A model generated the notes under the pieces. It saw only the letters and a list, made by a program, of their open reading frames with translations. It was not told the origin of the DNA and did not search any database. From Bacteroidaceae bacterium (lineage in GTDB: Bacteria > Bacteroidota > Bacteroidia > Bacteroidales > Bacteroidaceae): a stretch of 40,009 bases of DNA. Location of the stretch: positions 1-40,009 of the forward strand of contig JAILEU010000183.1 in NCBI GenBank assembly GCA_024697785.1, in the 5' to 3' direction. Positions 1 to 8,513 of the stretch are shown here, one piece after another. The first letter of the stretch is position 1. Each line of letters starts with the position of its first letter. The position numbers and the translations under genes were made by a program.

Positions 1-239
1 CCCTTGTCGGCGTTGACGAGAAGGTAGTCGTTGGAGCCTTTTTCGGCATTGCGGCTGACGTACCAGAAGGAGTGGCTTTTGCCCATCCAGTGAGGCTCGA
101 TGCTGGCGTTTATCACTTTGTCGGCGCCATAGCGGCTGCGCATGCTGTAGGCGCGGTTGTAGTCGTCGAGGGTGCCTTGGGCGCTGACGCTCAGGCTCAG
201 GGTCAGCCCTGCAAGGAGGAGGGGAAGGAGTTTTTTCAT
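1..239 (-). CDS. S9 peptidase (DPP IV-like), N-terminal fragment
   Basis: The 79 visible residues start with a clear signal peptide (MKKLLPLLLAGLTLSLSVSAQ), and the rest of the gene lies beyond the left edge. After the signal comes LDDYNRAYSMRSRYG and then HWMGKSHSFWYVS...DYLLVNADK. This resembles the start of Bacteroidetes prolyl oligopeptidase-family proteins with a dipeptidyl-peptidase IV N-terminal propeller, where a (W/F)xGxSxSFWY phrase is common. If so, it is a periplasmic or exported exopeptidase that releases dipeptides. The catalytic Ser/Asp/His domain is not in the window, so activity cannot be judged. The gene is co-directional with the DUF4249 gene, and a 9-bp tandem array sits in the gap between them. 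Confidence 0.6.
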   Translation of the reverse strand, partial: MKKLLPLLLAGLTLSLSVSAQGTLDDYNRAYSMRSRYGADKVINASIEPHWMGKSHSFWYVSRNAEKGSNDYLLVNADK

Positions 240-328
240 TTTTCTTGGGGGTTAGGGGGGGAGATTTTTTTTATAGGGGCTATAGGGGCTATAGGAACTA
301 TAGGAACTATAGGATTTATAGGAGGGGA
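240..328. repeat. 9-bp tandem array (ATAGGRRCT-type) between genes
   Basis: About six units of roughly 9 bp lie head to tail between 273 and 325 (ATAGGGGCT twice, ATAGGAACT twice, then ATAGGATTT and ATAGGAGGGG). The last codons of the DUF4249 gene, including a CTATA at 339-343, already resemble the unit. No promoter or terminator is evident. Confidence 0.8.
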
Positions 329-1630
329 TTATGGAAAGCTATAGGCGCGGGAGAAGGAGAAGGTGCGGGATGAGGTGGCAGCCATGATGCCGATGCCGCC
401 GTTGACGTTGCAGGTAATCTGGACGGGTTCGGAGAAGGGCGACCACGTGGCGCCGTCGTACTTCTCGACGGACTTCAGGTAATAGTAGTACTCGGGCGTC
501 AGCGTCTCCAGCGTGGCATTGACGGTATAGACGAAGTCACGTCCGACGTAGTCCCAGGGGTTGCCGTAGTCCACCTGCCCCGAATCGGCCGAATGGTCGT
601 ATCCGTCGCCGTAATAGAGGTAGGACTGGTCGGTGTAATGCCAGTCGGGGTGATAGAAATAATCCCTGCCGCCAGCCCAGGTGGGGGTGTGGAGATAGAT
701 GTCGAAGGTAATCGTCGTAGCGTCGGCACTCAGGTATTCGCCGGTGAAGAGATAGCTTGTGCGGCCGATGTAGTAGCGGTTTTCTTCGTCATCGTCGTCG
801 AGACCCGGAATCATGCCGATGAACTCCTCCAGCGGATCGGAGCTGTTGGTGTCGAGGACATAACGTGTGGTGGGGGGCAGGCTGTAGGAGACGCCCGACG
901 TGATGGTGTAGGAGCCGTCGCCGTTCTCTTCGCTGTCCATGTAGCCGTCATAGCCGATGAAGTGTGAGCCTGGGCCGTCGGTGAGGCGGAAGGTGTAGGT
1001 GGGGTCGATGGTGAGGCGGTAATAGCCTGAGGTGCCTTCGAGGTCGTCGATGACCACGCTGGCGTGCCAGACGGAGTCGGTGCGTGAACCGCGGACAAAG
1101 GCGTAGCCAAAGCCCCATGCGCCCTGCGTGGAGTCCTGGGGGATGTAGGCTGTCGTGCGGCTGTCGAAGTGGGCACGGGCAGCGACGGGTACGGTCATCG
1201 ATGCCGTAGCCTTGCCGTAGGTGGGGTGGGTGACGGTGACGGCGACGGCATCGCCCTCGTGGACGGAGCGCGAGTCGATGTAAGCCTGGCTGTCGGGGTC
1301 GTAGGCGAGGGCAGCGCTGGTGCCGTTGATGGAGAGGTTGACGACGGCGTCCCTCAGGGTGAGGTTGTCGGTGTCCTCCTCGCTTACTTTAAGGAAGAAG
1401 ACGCTGCGCGAAACCTCCACGGCAAGAGGTGCACCGGCCTCGCCGATGATGTTCACCACCAGCATGGGCTGCTCGTCGGGGCCGTGATAGGTGATTTCCT
1501 TCTCGCAAGAGGTAAAGATGATGGCCAGAGTGAGTAAAAGCCTCCCCCATCCCCTCCTGAAGGAGGGGTGACCAGCTCCCTTCCCTTTAGGGAGGGGGTG
1601 GGGGTAGGCTTCTCTATTTTTCTTTTGCAT
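329..1630 (-). CDS. DUF4249 family outer-membrane-associated lipoprotein
   Basis: This 433-residue protein has a lipobox-like end of signal sequence (LLLTLAIIFTSC, Cys about 42) followed by CEKEITYHGPDEQPMLVVNIIGEAGAPLAVEVSRS, typical of DUF4249. That family is an uncharacterised, Ig-like/beta-rich lipoprotein family of Bacteroidetes, usually encoded next to a TonB-dependent receptor. Here the receptor lies immediately upstream on the same strand (70-bp gap), so the two probably form one transport module. The oddity is the N-terminus. Residues about 8-30 (AYPHPLPKGKGAGHPSFRRG and on) are encoded by a GC-rich palindromic repeat at 1539-1610, inserted between the basic n-region (MQKKNRE) and the hydrophobic h-region of the signal peptide. 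It is 72 bp, so the frame is kept. No alternative ATG lies between the repeat and the lipobox. Whether the extended signal still works is unknown. Confidence 0.75.
   Translation of the reverse strand: MQKKNREAYPHPLPKGKGAGHPSFRRGWGRLLLTLAIIFTSCEKEITYHGPDEQPMLVVNIIGEAGAPLAVEVSRSVFFLKVSEEDTDNLTLRDAVVNLSINGTSAALAYDPDSQAYIDSRSVHEGDAVAVTVTHPTYGKATASMTVPVAARAHFDSRTTAYIPQDSTQGAWGFGYAFVRGSRTDSVWHASVVIDDLEGTSGYYRLTIDPTYTFRLTDGPGSHFIGYDGYMDSEENGDGSYTITSGVSYSLPPTTRYVLDTNSSDPLEEFIGMIPGLDDDDEENRYYIGRTSYLFTGEYLSADATTITFDIYLHTPTWAGGRDYFYHPDWHYTDQSYLYYGDGYDHSADSGQVDYGNPWDYVGRDFVYTVNATLETLTPEYYYYLKSVEKYDGATWSPFSEPVQITCNVNGGIGIMAATSSRTFSFSRAYSFP
1539..1610. repeat. Palindromic Pro/Gly-rich repeat, copy 1 (in DUF4249 signal peptide)
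   Basis: The ends form an imperfect inverted repeat (AGCCTCCCCCATCCCCTCC against GGAGGGGGTGGGGGTAGGCT). Two smaller palindromes lie inside (CCTCCTGAAGGAGG and CCCTTTAGGG). It is 72 bp long, exactly 24 codons. A related copy lies at 36999-37087 inside another gene, in the same orientation relative to reading direction. Confidence 0.85.
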
Positions 1631-1700
1631 TTCTCTTAACTTTGAACTATGAATTCTTAACTCTTAACTCTTAACTCTTAACTCTTAATTCTTAACTATA
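1631..1700. repeat. TTAACTC heptamer array
   Basis: The 70 bp between the DUF4249 gene and its TonB receptor consist mostly of tandem TTAACTC/AATTCTTAAC units (about 1650-1696). The same family in the other orientation (GTTAAGA) recurs at 18959-18986, 26984-27004 and 29150-29186. Confidence 0.8.
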
Positions 1701-4124
1701 TTAAAACTTCAGTCCGTAGCTGATGGTGGGGATGATGGGGAAGAGGGCGACCTGCTTGAGTGAGGTGCGCCACGTGTTGTTGTCGGCGTTATACTCCTCG
1801 TCGGTGTAGATGAGGAAGGGGTTGTTGTGGTTGTAGGTGTTATAGACGCTGATGTTCAGTGTGCGCAGCACGCGCTTGGCCAGTACGCGGTGGAAGTTCA
1901 GTCCGAGGTCGAGGCGGTGGTAAGGGTTGAGGCGGAAGTTGTTGCGCTCGGGCGAATAGCCGAGGGTGGTGGCCCAGCCGTTCTCGTTGGTGGGCGAGAG
2001 GAAATACTGCGTATAGACGGTGCCGCAGTTGCCGGTGGCATAGACCCACGTGGCGCTGAGGTCGAAGCGGTCGGAGAACTTGTAGTTGCCCGTGATGTCC
2101 ACCTCGTGCCGGCGGTCGTACTTGGCGTTGAACGGTCGTCCGTTGTTGAGCACCATGTCGGGACGGTCGAAGAGGCGTCGCGTGTGGCTCCATGTGTAGG
2201 CCACCCAGCCGTTGAGCTTGCCCACGGAGCGCTGCGCCATCAGCTCGACGCCGTAGCTCCAGCCGCGGCCCATGGCCACCTTGTCCTGCCAGTCGGTGCT
2301 GCCGGTCATGAAGCTCACGCCCTCGCGGTACTCCAGCAGGTTGTCCGAGCGCTTGTAGTAGCCCTCGAGGCTGAGGTCGCAGTAGTCCTTGAGGTTATAG
2401 AACATGCCGAGTGCCCACTGGTGGGCCTTCTCAGGCAGGATGCGCTCAGTGACGGGCACCCAGAGGTCGGTGGGCAGCGAGAGGCTGTTGTTCGAGAGCA
2501 GGTGGACGTATTGGCTCATGTAGGCATAGCCTGCCTTGAGCGAGAGGTTGTCGGCCAGCAGCACACGTCCGCTCAGTCGGGGCTCGGGCGAGAAGTAGCT
2601 GCGTCCGCCCACGTGGAAGAACGACGTGCTCAGCCCCGCGTTCACCTTCACCACGTCCCACAGCGTGATGTTGTCCTCGATGTAGGCCTGTGCCTCGTGG
2701 GCATCGATGTCCTTCTGCCCACGGCGCTCGTTCACGTTCTGCTCCTGGGCGTCGGTGTCGGCCGTCTGCTCCTGCTTGTAGCGGAAGTTCACGGTGGCCA
2801 CGTCGGGGCGGAAGAGGTGGTGGGTATAGAACGAGCCGAAGCGCACCTCGTGCTGCGGCGTGGGGCTCCAGTGGAAGTCGGCGCGGGCCGTCTCGTCGAA
2901 GATGCCCGAACGCATGTTCACCTCCATGTGTTGCGTCAGCTTGCTCTGCTTGTCGGTCTCGTCAACCTTGATGCCCATGTGGTGGCGGTATTGGGTGTAG
3001 TTGGCGCTGATGTCCATGAAGAGGCGTGGGCTGATGACGTGGTTCCAGCGTGCGGCACCCACCATGTTGCCCCACTTCCAGCCGAAGCGCACCTTCTGCG
3101 AGTAGTCGCGTCCCTCACGCTCGCGCAGCCGGAAGTAGATGTCGTCGTCGCCGTTGTAGAAGCTGACGTAGAGGCGGTCGCGGTCGCTGAACTTATGGTT
3201 GAGCTTCACGTTGAGGTCGTCGAAGTAGTAGCCCATCATGGCGCCGTGCAGGTCAATCTCCCTGTCGATGAGGTCGGCGCCCCAGAGGGCGGTGTTGAGG
3301 AAGATGTCGCTGTAGGTGCGGCGGGCGCTGATGTTGACCGACGTCTTGCCCTTGACGATGGGACCCTCGACGTTCACCTTCGACGAGACGAAGCCCACGG
3401 CCACGTCGCCGTGCCACTTGTACATGTCGCCGTCCTTCATGCGGATGTCCACCACGCTGCTCAGTCGTCCGCAGTAGTGGGCGGGGAAACTGCCCTTGTA
3501 GAGGGTGACGTTCTTGATGGCGTCGGGGTTGAAGACGCTGAAGAGGCCGAACATGTGGTTGACGTTATACACCGGCACGCCGTCGAGCAGCAGCAGGTTC
3601 TCGTCGGGTGCACCGCCGCGCACATAGAGTCCTGCCGAGCCCTCGGCGCCGTTCTGCACGCCCGGCAGCAGCTGCAGGGCCTTCAGCACGTCCGTCTCGC
3701 CGAACATGGCTGGTACGGCCTTGATTTGTTCCACGGGGATGTCGATGGCGCTCATCTGCGAGCCGGTGACGCCCAGGTCCAGGCGGTTGCCGATGATCTC
3801 CACCTCGTCCAGTTCGGCCATGGCCGTCAGGGGCAGCGCCAGCACGGTGTCGCCCACGAGGCGGAAGGCGTCCGTGCGGGTGCGGTAGCCGATGTAGCGT
3901 GTCACCAGCTCCACGTCGCCCTCGGGCAGCGTCAGCGAGTAGAAGCCGTAGGCGTTCGTCACCGCTCCCAGGCCGCTGCGCAGGTCGAGCACCGTGGCGC
4001 TGATGAGCGTCTCGCTGCTCACGCCGTCCGTCACATAGCCGCTCACTGTGTAGGACTTCTGTCCCCACACCGCTGCCGACCCCACGAGGGCCAGCAGCAT
4101 AATCCAAAAGACATTTCTCTTCAT
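1701..4124 (-). CDS. TonB-dependent receptor with carboxypeptidase-like regulatory domain
   Basis: This is an 807-residue outer-membrane receptor. Residues 1-21 are a signal peptide ending AAVWGQ. About 24-105 form a carboxypeptidase-D-like beta-sandwich (YTVSGYVTDGVSSETLISATV). About 115-225 are the TonB plug (AVPAMFGETDVLKALQLLPG, YVRGGAPDENLLLLDGVPVYN), and the rest is a beta-barrel ending in an aromatic residue (YGLKF). The family imports ligands too large or scarce for porins, energised by TonB. The substrate cannot be read from sequence, and it lacks the long SusC form, so a glycan substrate is not implied. Its partner is the DUF4249 lipoprotein downstream. A promoter-like TATCTTCG lies just upstream (4133-4140, minus strand). 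Confidence 0.88.
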   Translation of the reverse strand: MKRNVFWIMLLALVGSAAVWGQKSYTVSGYVTDGVSSETLISATVLDLRSGLGAVTNAYGFYSLTLPEGDVELVTRYIGYRTRTDAFRLVGDTVLALPLTAMAELDEVEIIGNRLDLGVTGSQMSAIDIPVEQIKAVPAMFGETDVLKALQLLPGVQNGAEGSAGLYVRGGAPDENLLLLDGVPVYNVNHMFGLFSVFNPDAIKNVTLYKGSFPAHYCGRLSSVVDIRMKDGDMYKWHGDVAVGFVSSKVNVEGPIVKGKTSVNISARRTYSDIFLNTALWGADLIDREIDLHGAMMGYYFDDLNVKLNHKFSDRDRLYVSFYNGDDDIYFRLREREGRDYSQKVRFGWKWGNMVGAARWNHVISPRLFMDISANYTQYRHHMGIKVDETDKQSKLTQHMEVNMRSGIFDETARADFHWSPTPQHEVRFGSFYTHHLFRPDVATVNFRYKQEQTADTDAQEQNVNERRGQKDIDAHEAQAYIEDNITLWDVVKVNAGLSTSFFHVGGRSYFSPEPRLSGRVLLADNLSLKAGYAYMSQYVHLLSNNSLSLPTDLWVPVTERILPEKAHQWALGMFYNLKDYCDLSLEGYYKRSDNLLEYREGVSFMTGSTDWQDKVAMGRGWSYGVELMAQRSVGKLNGWVAYTWSHTRRLFDRPDMVLNNGRPFNAKYDRRHEVDITGNYKFSDRFDLSATWVYATGNCGTVYTQYFLSPTNENGWATTLGYSPERNNFRLNPYHRLDLGLNFHRVLAKRVLRTLNISVYNTYNHNNPFLIYTDEEYNADNNTWRTSLKQVALFPIIPTISYGLKF

Positions 4125-4216
4125 ATTGGCCGCGAAGATAGGGAAAAAAAACGAGGTTGCGAAAGAAACATCGCTTTCATTTGCATTTTCTCCGTTTTTT
4201 TCCCTATCTTCGCCCC
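4125..4216. promoter_or_regulatory. Divergent promoter pair between TonB receptor and GH43 gene
   Basis: Two copies of the -7-like box TATCTTCG face away from each other, at 4133-4140 (minus, for the TonB receptor) and 4205-4212 (plus, for the GH43 gene). Each is preceded by a T-rich tract, and the plus one also by TTTG at 4180-4183. The spacing of about 21 bp fits the Bacteroidetes -33/-7 promoter pattern. The near-symmetry suggests shared control of the two genes. Confidence 0.6.
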
Positions 4217-4483
4217 CCGAAAAAGATGAAAGGTTTAAGTTCGGAAGATATAGAATGAAGTTTAAATGGAAGTAATCATGGAAGTAAACTCGCTTCGCTC
4301 ATGGAAGTAAACTCGCTTCGCTCATGGACAAGTGTTCTGGCACACAAAGCTATTGTCTGAACTCCCCCAAAACTCCTGAACTCCTGAACTCCCCAAAAAG
4401 ACTTCTCCTGAACTCCTGAACTCCCCCAAAAAGACTTCTCCTGAATTCCAAATCGTAAAAAGTAAATCGAAAAATAGTAAATC
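4217..4483. repeat. Leader region of GH43 gene made of three repeat types
   Basis: No gene is seen here. A 23-bp unit starting ATGGAAGTAAACTCGCTTCG occurs twice at 4278-4323 (ATGGA at 4278, 4301 and again 4324). From 4356 to 4450 there are CTCCTGAACTCC units punctuated by CCAAAAAGACTT, with a period of about 32 bp. From 4450 to 4480 come AAATCGTAAA-like units running up to the start codon. The last two families recur at 19024-19195, and the AAATCGTAAA type also recurs before truA. Confidence 0.75.
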
Positions 4484-7400
4484 ATGAAAAGACTGTTCCT
4501 TACCCTCCTTGTTGTCTGCATGACGATGACAGCCGCTGCCGCCACGCGGCTGGTGCTCCATTATGACCTGACGCGCATGAGCGATGGCGCCACGGCGCTC
4601 ACCGACTTCAGCGGCCTTGGCCACGACGGCACGCTGATGGACGGCGCTGCCGTCACCACCTTCAAGCGCGAGGTGGTGCTCAAGAATGGCATGAAGGGCT
4701 GGGTCGATATGGGCGAGACGTTCGGCGCTGCCTTCACCGCGCTGACCGACTACACCGTCTCGGCACGCCTCTACATCAGCTCCGTCAACCGCTACGACCG
4801 TGCGGGCTATGTGCTGCTCTCGCTCACCCCCTCCGACAACATCTCCCTCTCCGACAAGGGCTACTTCTATATCGGCGCTGCCGACGCAGGCGTCCACCTC
4901 TCGGCCTCCACCGTGGCCGACGAGCAGAGCGTCACCGCCACGCGCGGCTTGCCGACGGGCAGCTGGCACACCTTCACCTGGACATGCCGCAGCGGCGTCG
5001 TCCGCTACTACATGGACGGCAGCTACCAGGCCGGCGGACACGTCACCCTCACGCCCCGCGACCTCGCAGGGACGCTGCAGAGCCACCTCTTCGGCACCGT
5101 TGACGAGGGCGAGGCCCGTCTGGCCAGCACCTACCTGAGCGACCTGCGCATCTACGACGGTGCCCTCACCACCGCCGAGGTCAGCGCCCTCGCAGGCAGG
5201 GAGTACAAGGAGGATGTCCCCACCCTCGTCGGCGACTACACCTTCGCCCCCGACGCCGCCCCCGCAGGGGCCTCGCTCCACGGCAGCGCCCGGCTGACGG
5301 AGGTCAGCGGCGAGCACGTCCTCGACCTGGGCGACGACAACGGCTGGTATGACCTCGGTGCTGACTTGGGCAACGAGTTGGGCTCCGCCGCCGACTTCAC
5401 CGTCACCACCGGCCTCTTCATCCCCTCCACGGCCAACCTCGGCGCAGCGGGCAACTTCGTCTGGAGCTTCTCACGTTCCGACGATATCCACGCCACGCCC
5501 TCGGGCTGCCTCTTCCTCGGCGCCGGACAAACGCGCTACGCCATCACCCCCACCAACTACCGCGACGAGCAGGCCGTGCAGACGGGCAAACCCCTTGCCC
5601 AGGGCATCTGGCAGAACGTCACCTACCGCCAGCGCGCGGGCCTCGGCACCCTCTTCATCGACGGCCTGCCCGTCAGCTCCGACTCGGTGCGCCTCGCCCC
5701 CCGTGACCTCGGCGCCACCGCCTTCAATTGGCTGGGACGTTCGTGCTACAAGGGCGACGCCTACCTCCGTGGGGCACGCTACCACCACCTCCGCATCTAC
5801 GCCGGCGCACTCGCCGACGAGGCCATCCTCGACGCCTGTGCCGACCTCGATAAGCTGAACAGCCAGCTCTTTGCCGCCCAGCTGGCCGAGGCCAAGGAGC
5901 GGCTGACACTCTCCGCTGACATCCTCTATGGCGACATCGCCCTGCCCGTCAACATGGACGACGGCATCACGGTCGCGTGGTCATCGTCCGACGAGGCTCA
6001 TCTCTCCTCCACCGGCAAGGTGACTCGCCCTGCTCTCGGCGAGGACACCGCCCGTGTCACCCTCACCGCCACGCTCAGCAAGCGCTCGCTGACGGCCACC
6101 AAGACGTTCGCCGTCCGCGTGGTGCCCGTGCTCGACAATGCCGAGAGCGTGCGCACCGACCTGCGCTGGCTCGTCAGCGAGTTCCGCCGCCGCAACGCCG
6201 CTGCCGACCTCAGCTGCCTGCGCACCGACCTCAGCCTGCCCACCGTGACCAACGAGGGCTCGTACGTCCGCTGGCGCTCGTCGGCCCCCGCGCTCGTCAG
6301 CCATGCCGGCTTCCTGCGCGGCTATTCGCCCAAGGGCACCGCCGACGTCACCCTCACCGCCCTCGTCGTCAAGGGCGCCGAGGCCGACTCCGTGGCCTTC
6401 ACCGTCACCGTCCCCGAGGCGCCCGAGTACAGCGCCTACCTCTTCGCCTATTTCACCGGCAACAGCCAGAGCCAGGAGCAGATACGCTTCGCCCTCAGCA
6501 CCGACGGCTTCAACTACACCCCCCTCAACAACGGCACGCCCATCATCAGCTCCGACACCATCGCCCTGAAGAAGGCCGTCCGCGACCCCCACATCCTGCG
6601 CGGCGAGGACGGACGTTTCTACATGGTCGTCACCGACATGAAGTCCAGCGAGGGCTGGTCGTCCAACGACGGCCTGGTGCTCCTCCGCAGCGACGACCTC
6701 ATCCACTGGACCCACAGCGCCATCGACTTTCCCGACACATGGCCCTCGCGCTTCGACCGCCAGGCGCTCACCCAGGTGTGGGCACCGCAGACCATCTGGG
6801 ACCCCGAGACGAAGCAGTACATGGTCTATTACTCCATCGGCGAGCGCGGCAAGCACTATGTCATCTACTACTCCTACGCCAATGCCGACTTCACCGCCCT
6901 CAGCGAGCCGCAGGTGCTCTATGACCACGGCGCCAACACCATCGACGCCGACATCGTGCGCGCCGACGACGGCATGTACCACATGTTCTTCAAGACCGAG
7001 GGCGAGGGTAACGGCATCCAGCAGGCCACGGCCACCTCGCTCCACGGCCCCTGGACGGCCGAGCGCCGCTACCTCCAGCAGACCAACGTCGCCGTCGAGG
7101 GCTCGGGCGTCTTCCGCCTCATCGGCTCCGACGAGTGGGTGCTGATGTACGACTGCTACACCTCGGGCCACTACCAGTTCTGCACGAGCCGCGACCTCCA
7201 CGACTTCCGCTTCGTCTGCAACACCCAGACCACCGGCTCGTTCACCCCCCGCCACGGCACCGTCATCGCCATCACCCCCGACGAGGCTGCACGCCTCATC
7301 GACGCCTGGCCCTCCACGGGTCTCAACCCCACGGACTATGGCGTGCTGCCCTCCGCCGCCGTCGGCAACCCCATCCTCCCGGGCTTCCACGCCGACCCCG

Positions 7401-8476
7401 AGGTGCTCTACTCGCGTAAGACGGGACGCTACTACGTCTATACCACCACCGACGGCGTGGCCGGATGGGCAGGCACGTACTTCACCGCCTACTCGTCCGC
7501 CGACCTCAAGGAGTGGGTCTTCGAGGGTAACGTCCTCGACCTCGCCACGGCGCAGGTCATCTGGGCCTCGGGCAACGCCTGGGCACCCGCCATCGAGGAG
7601 GTCATGAACGACGACGGCACGTTCACCTACTACCTCTACTTCAGCGGCAATGCCGGCGCACGCAAGGAGATAGGCGTCGCCACCGCCCCCACGCCCGTCG
7701 GCCCCTTCACCGACCACGGCGCGAGCATCATCAAGAACTCACCCGCCGGCGGCGGACAGCAGATCGACGTCGATGTCTTCACCGACCCCGTCAGCGGTAA
7801 GCCCTACATCTACTGGGGCAACGGCTACATGGCCGGCGCCGAGCTCAACGCCGACCGCGTCTCGCTCCGCGAGGGCACCACGCGCGTCCTCACCCCCACC
7901 GGCGGCACCCTCAGCGACTATGCCTACCGCGAGGCACCCTACGTCTTCTACCGCGACGGCCTCTACTACTTCCTCTGGTCGGTCGATGACACCGGCTCCA
8001 ACAACTACCACGTCGCCTACGGCACCTCCACGTCGCCCCTCGGCCCCATCACCGTCGCCCGCGAGCCCGTCATCCTCATCCAGCGCCCCGACGACGCCAT
8101 CTACGGCACCGCCCACAACAGCGTCCTGCAGATACCCTGCCGCGACGAGTGGTACATCGTCTATCACCGCATCAACCGCCAGTGGCAGGGCCGCAACGGC
8201 AGCGGCTACCACCGCGAGACCTGCATCGACCGCCTGGAGTTCAACCCCGACGGCACCATCCGTCCCGTCACCCCCACCCACACAGGCCCAGCCGCCGTCG
8301 ATGCCTGGCCCATTGTCACCCTCCTCCGCCCTTTTGGTGATGGGGGGCAGGGCGACACCCCCTCCCCCGCGTCAGCAGCCGCCACCCCCTACGACCTCCA
8401 AGGCCGTCCCCTCGGCGCCCACCCCACCGGCATCTACATCGTGGGCGGCCGCAAAGAACTAAACCTAAACCCCTAA
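4484..8476 (+). CDS. Secreted multidomain glycosidase: two LamG, Ig-like, two GH43 domains
   Basis: This is a 1330-residue exported protein. Signal peptide 1-20 (MKRLFLTLLVVCMTMTAAAA). Two concanavalin A/LamG-like domains (about 22-235 and 245-465; LVLHYDLT... and LVGDYTFA...). Two atrophied Ig-like segments (about 480-545 and 560-640). Two five-bladed GH43-type propellers follow. Plausible catalytic triads are, in blade order: Asp near 697 (VRDPHIL), Asp near 822 (IDADIV), Glu near 871 (VEGSGV); then Asp near 970 (HADPEV), Asp near 1098 (IDVDVF), Glu near 1149 (YREAPY). GH43 enzymes cleave arabinan, xylan or galactan side chains; which one is not decidable here. The C-terminus (YDLQGRPLGAHPTGIYIVGGRK) resembles a type IX secretion sorting end. 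It finishes in LNLNP encoded by a CTAAACC repeat, where relatives usually end in a short basic/hydrophobic tail. Confidence 0.85.
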   Translation: MKRLFLTLLVVCMTMTAAAATRLVLHYDLTRMSDGATALTDFSGLGHDGTLMDGAAVTTFKREVVLKNGMKGWVDMGETFGAAFTALTDYTVSARLYISSVNRYDRAGYVLLSLTPSDNISLSDKGYFYIGAADAGVHLSASTVADEQSVTATRGLPTGSWHTFTWTCRSGVVRYYMDGSYQAGGHVTLTPRDLAGTLQSHLFGTVDEGEARLASTYLSDLRIYDGALTTAEVSALAGREYKEDVPTLVGDYTFAPDAAPAGASLHGSARLTEVSGEHVLDLGDDNGWYDLGADLGNELGSAADFTVTTGLFIPSTANLGAAGNFVWSFSRSDDIHATPSGCLFLGAGQTRYAITPTNYRDEQAVQTGKPLAQGIWQNVTYRQRAGLGTLFIDGLPVSSDSVRLAPRDLGATAFNWLGRSCYKGDAYLRGARYHHLRIYAGALADEAILDACADLDKLNSQLFAAQLAEAKERLTLSADILYGDIALPVNMDDGITVAWSSSDEAHLSSTGKVTRPALGEDTARVTLTATLSKRSLTATKTFAVRVVPVLDNAESVRTDLRWLVSEFRRRNAAADLSCLRTDLSLPTVTNEGSYVRWRSSAPALVSHAGFLRGYSPKGTADVTLTALVVKGAEADSVAFTVTVPEAPEYSAYLFAYFTGNSQSQEQIRFALSTDGFNYTPLNNGTPIISSDTIALKKAVRDPHILRGEDGRFYMVVTDMKSSEGWSSNDGLVLLRSDDLIHWTHSAIDFPDTWPSRFDRQALTQVWAPQTIWDPETKQYMVYYSIGERGKHYVIYYSYANADFTALSEPQVLYDHGANTIDADIVRADDGMYHMFFKTEGEGNGIQQATATSLHGPWTAERRYLQQTNVAVEGSGVFRLIGSDEWVLMYDCYTSGHYQFCTSRDLHDFRFVCNTQTTGSFTPRHGTVIAITPDEAARLIDAWPSTGLNPTDYGVLPSAAVGNPILPGFHADPEVLYSRKTGRYYVYTTTDGVAGWAGTYFTAYSSADLKEWVFEGNVLDLATAQVIWASGNAWAPAIEEVMNDDGTFTYYLYFSGNAGARKEIGVATAPTPVGPFTDHGASIIKNSPAGGGQQIDVDVFTDPVSGKPYIYWGNGYMAGAELNADRVSLREGTTRVLTPTGGTLSDYAYREAPYVFYRDGLYYFLWSVDDTGSNNYHVAYGTSTSPLGPITVAREPVILIQRPDDAIYGTAHNSVLQIPCRDEWYIVYHRINRQWQGRNGSGYHRETCIDRLEFNPDGTIRPVTPTHTGPAAVDAWPIVTLLRPFGDGGQGDTPSPASAAATPYDLQGRPLGAHPTGIYIVGGRKELNLNP

Positions 8477-8509
8477 ACCTCGGCGCAGCCGAACTAAACC
8501 TCTAAACCA
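8457..8509. repeat. CTAAACC array with micro-hairpin, overlapping a gene end
   Basis: CTAAACC units flank the palindrome TCGGCGCAGCCGA at about 8479-8491. The array starts inside the last codons of the GH43 gene and supplies its TAA stop. It ends just before the deaminase start codon. The same arrangement, with TCCGGCGCAGCCGGA, occurs at 33597-33760. Confidence 0.8.
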
Positions 8510-8513
8510 ACCC

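Noticed and set aside
1827-4229. An 800-codon open frame antisense to the TonB receptor.
   Set aside because: Same composition artefact; the minus-strand frame has clear domains.
5981-7717. A 578-codon frame antisense to the GH43 gene.
   Set aside because: Low-complexity Val/Gly/Ala product opposite conserved catalytic motifs.
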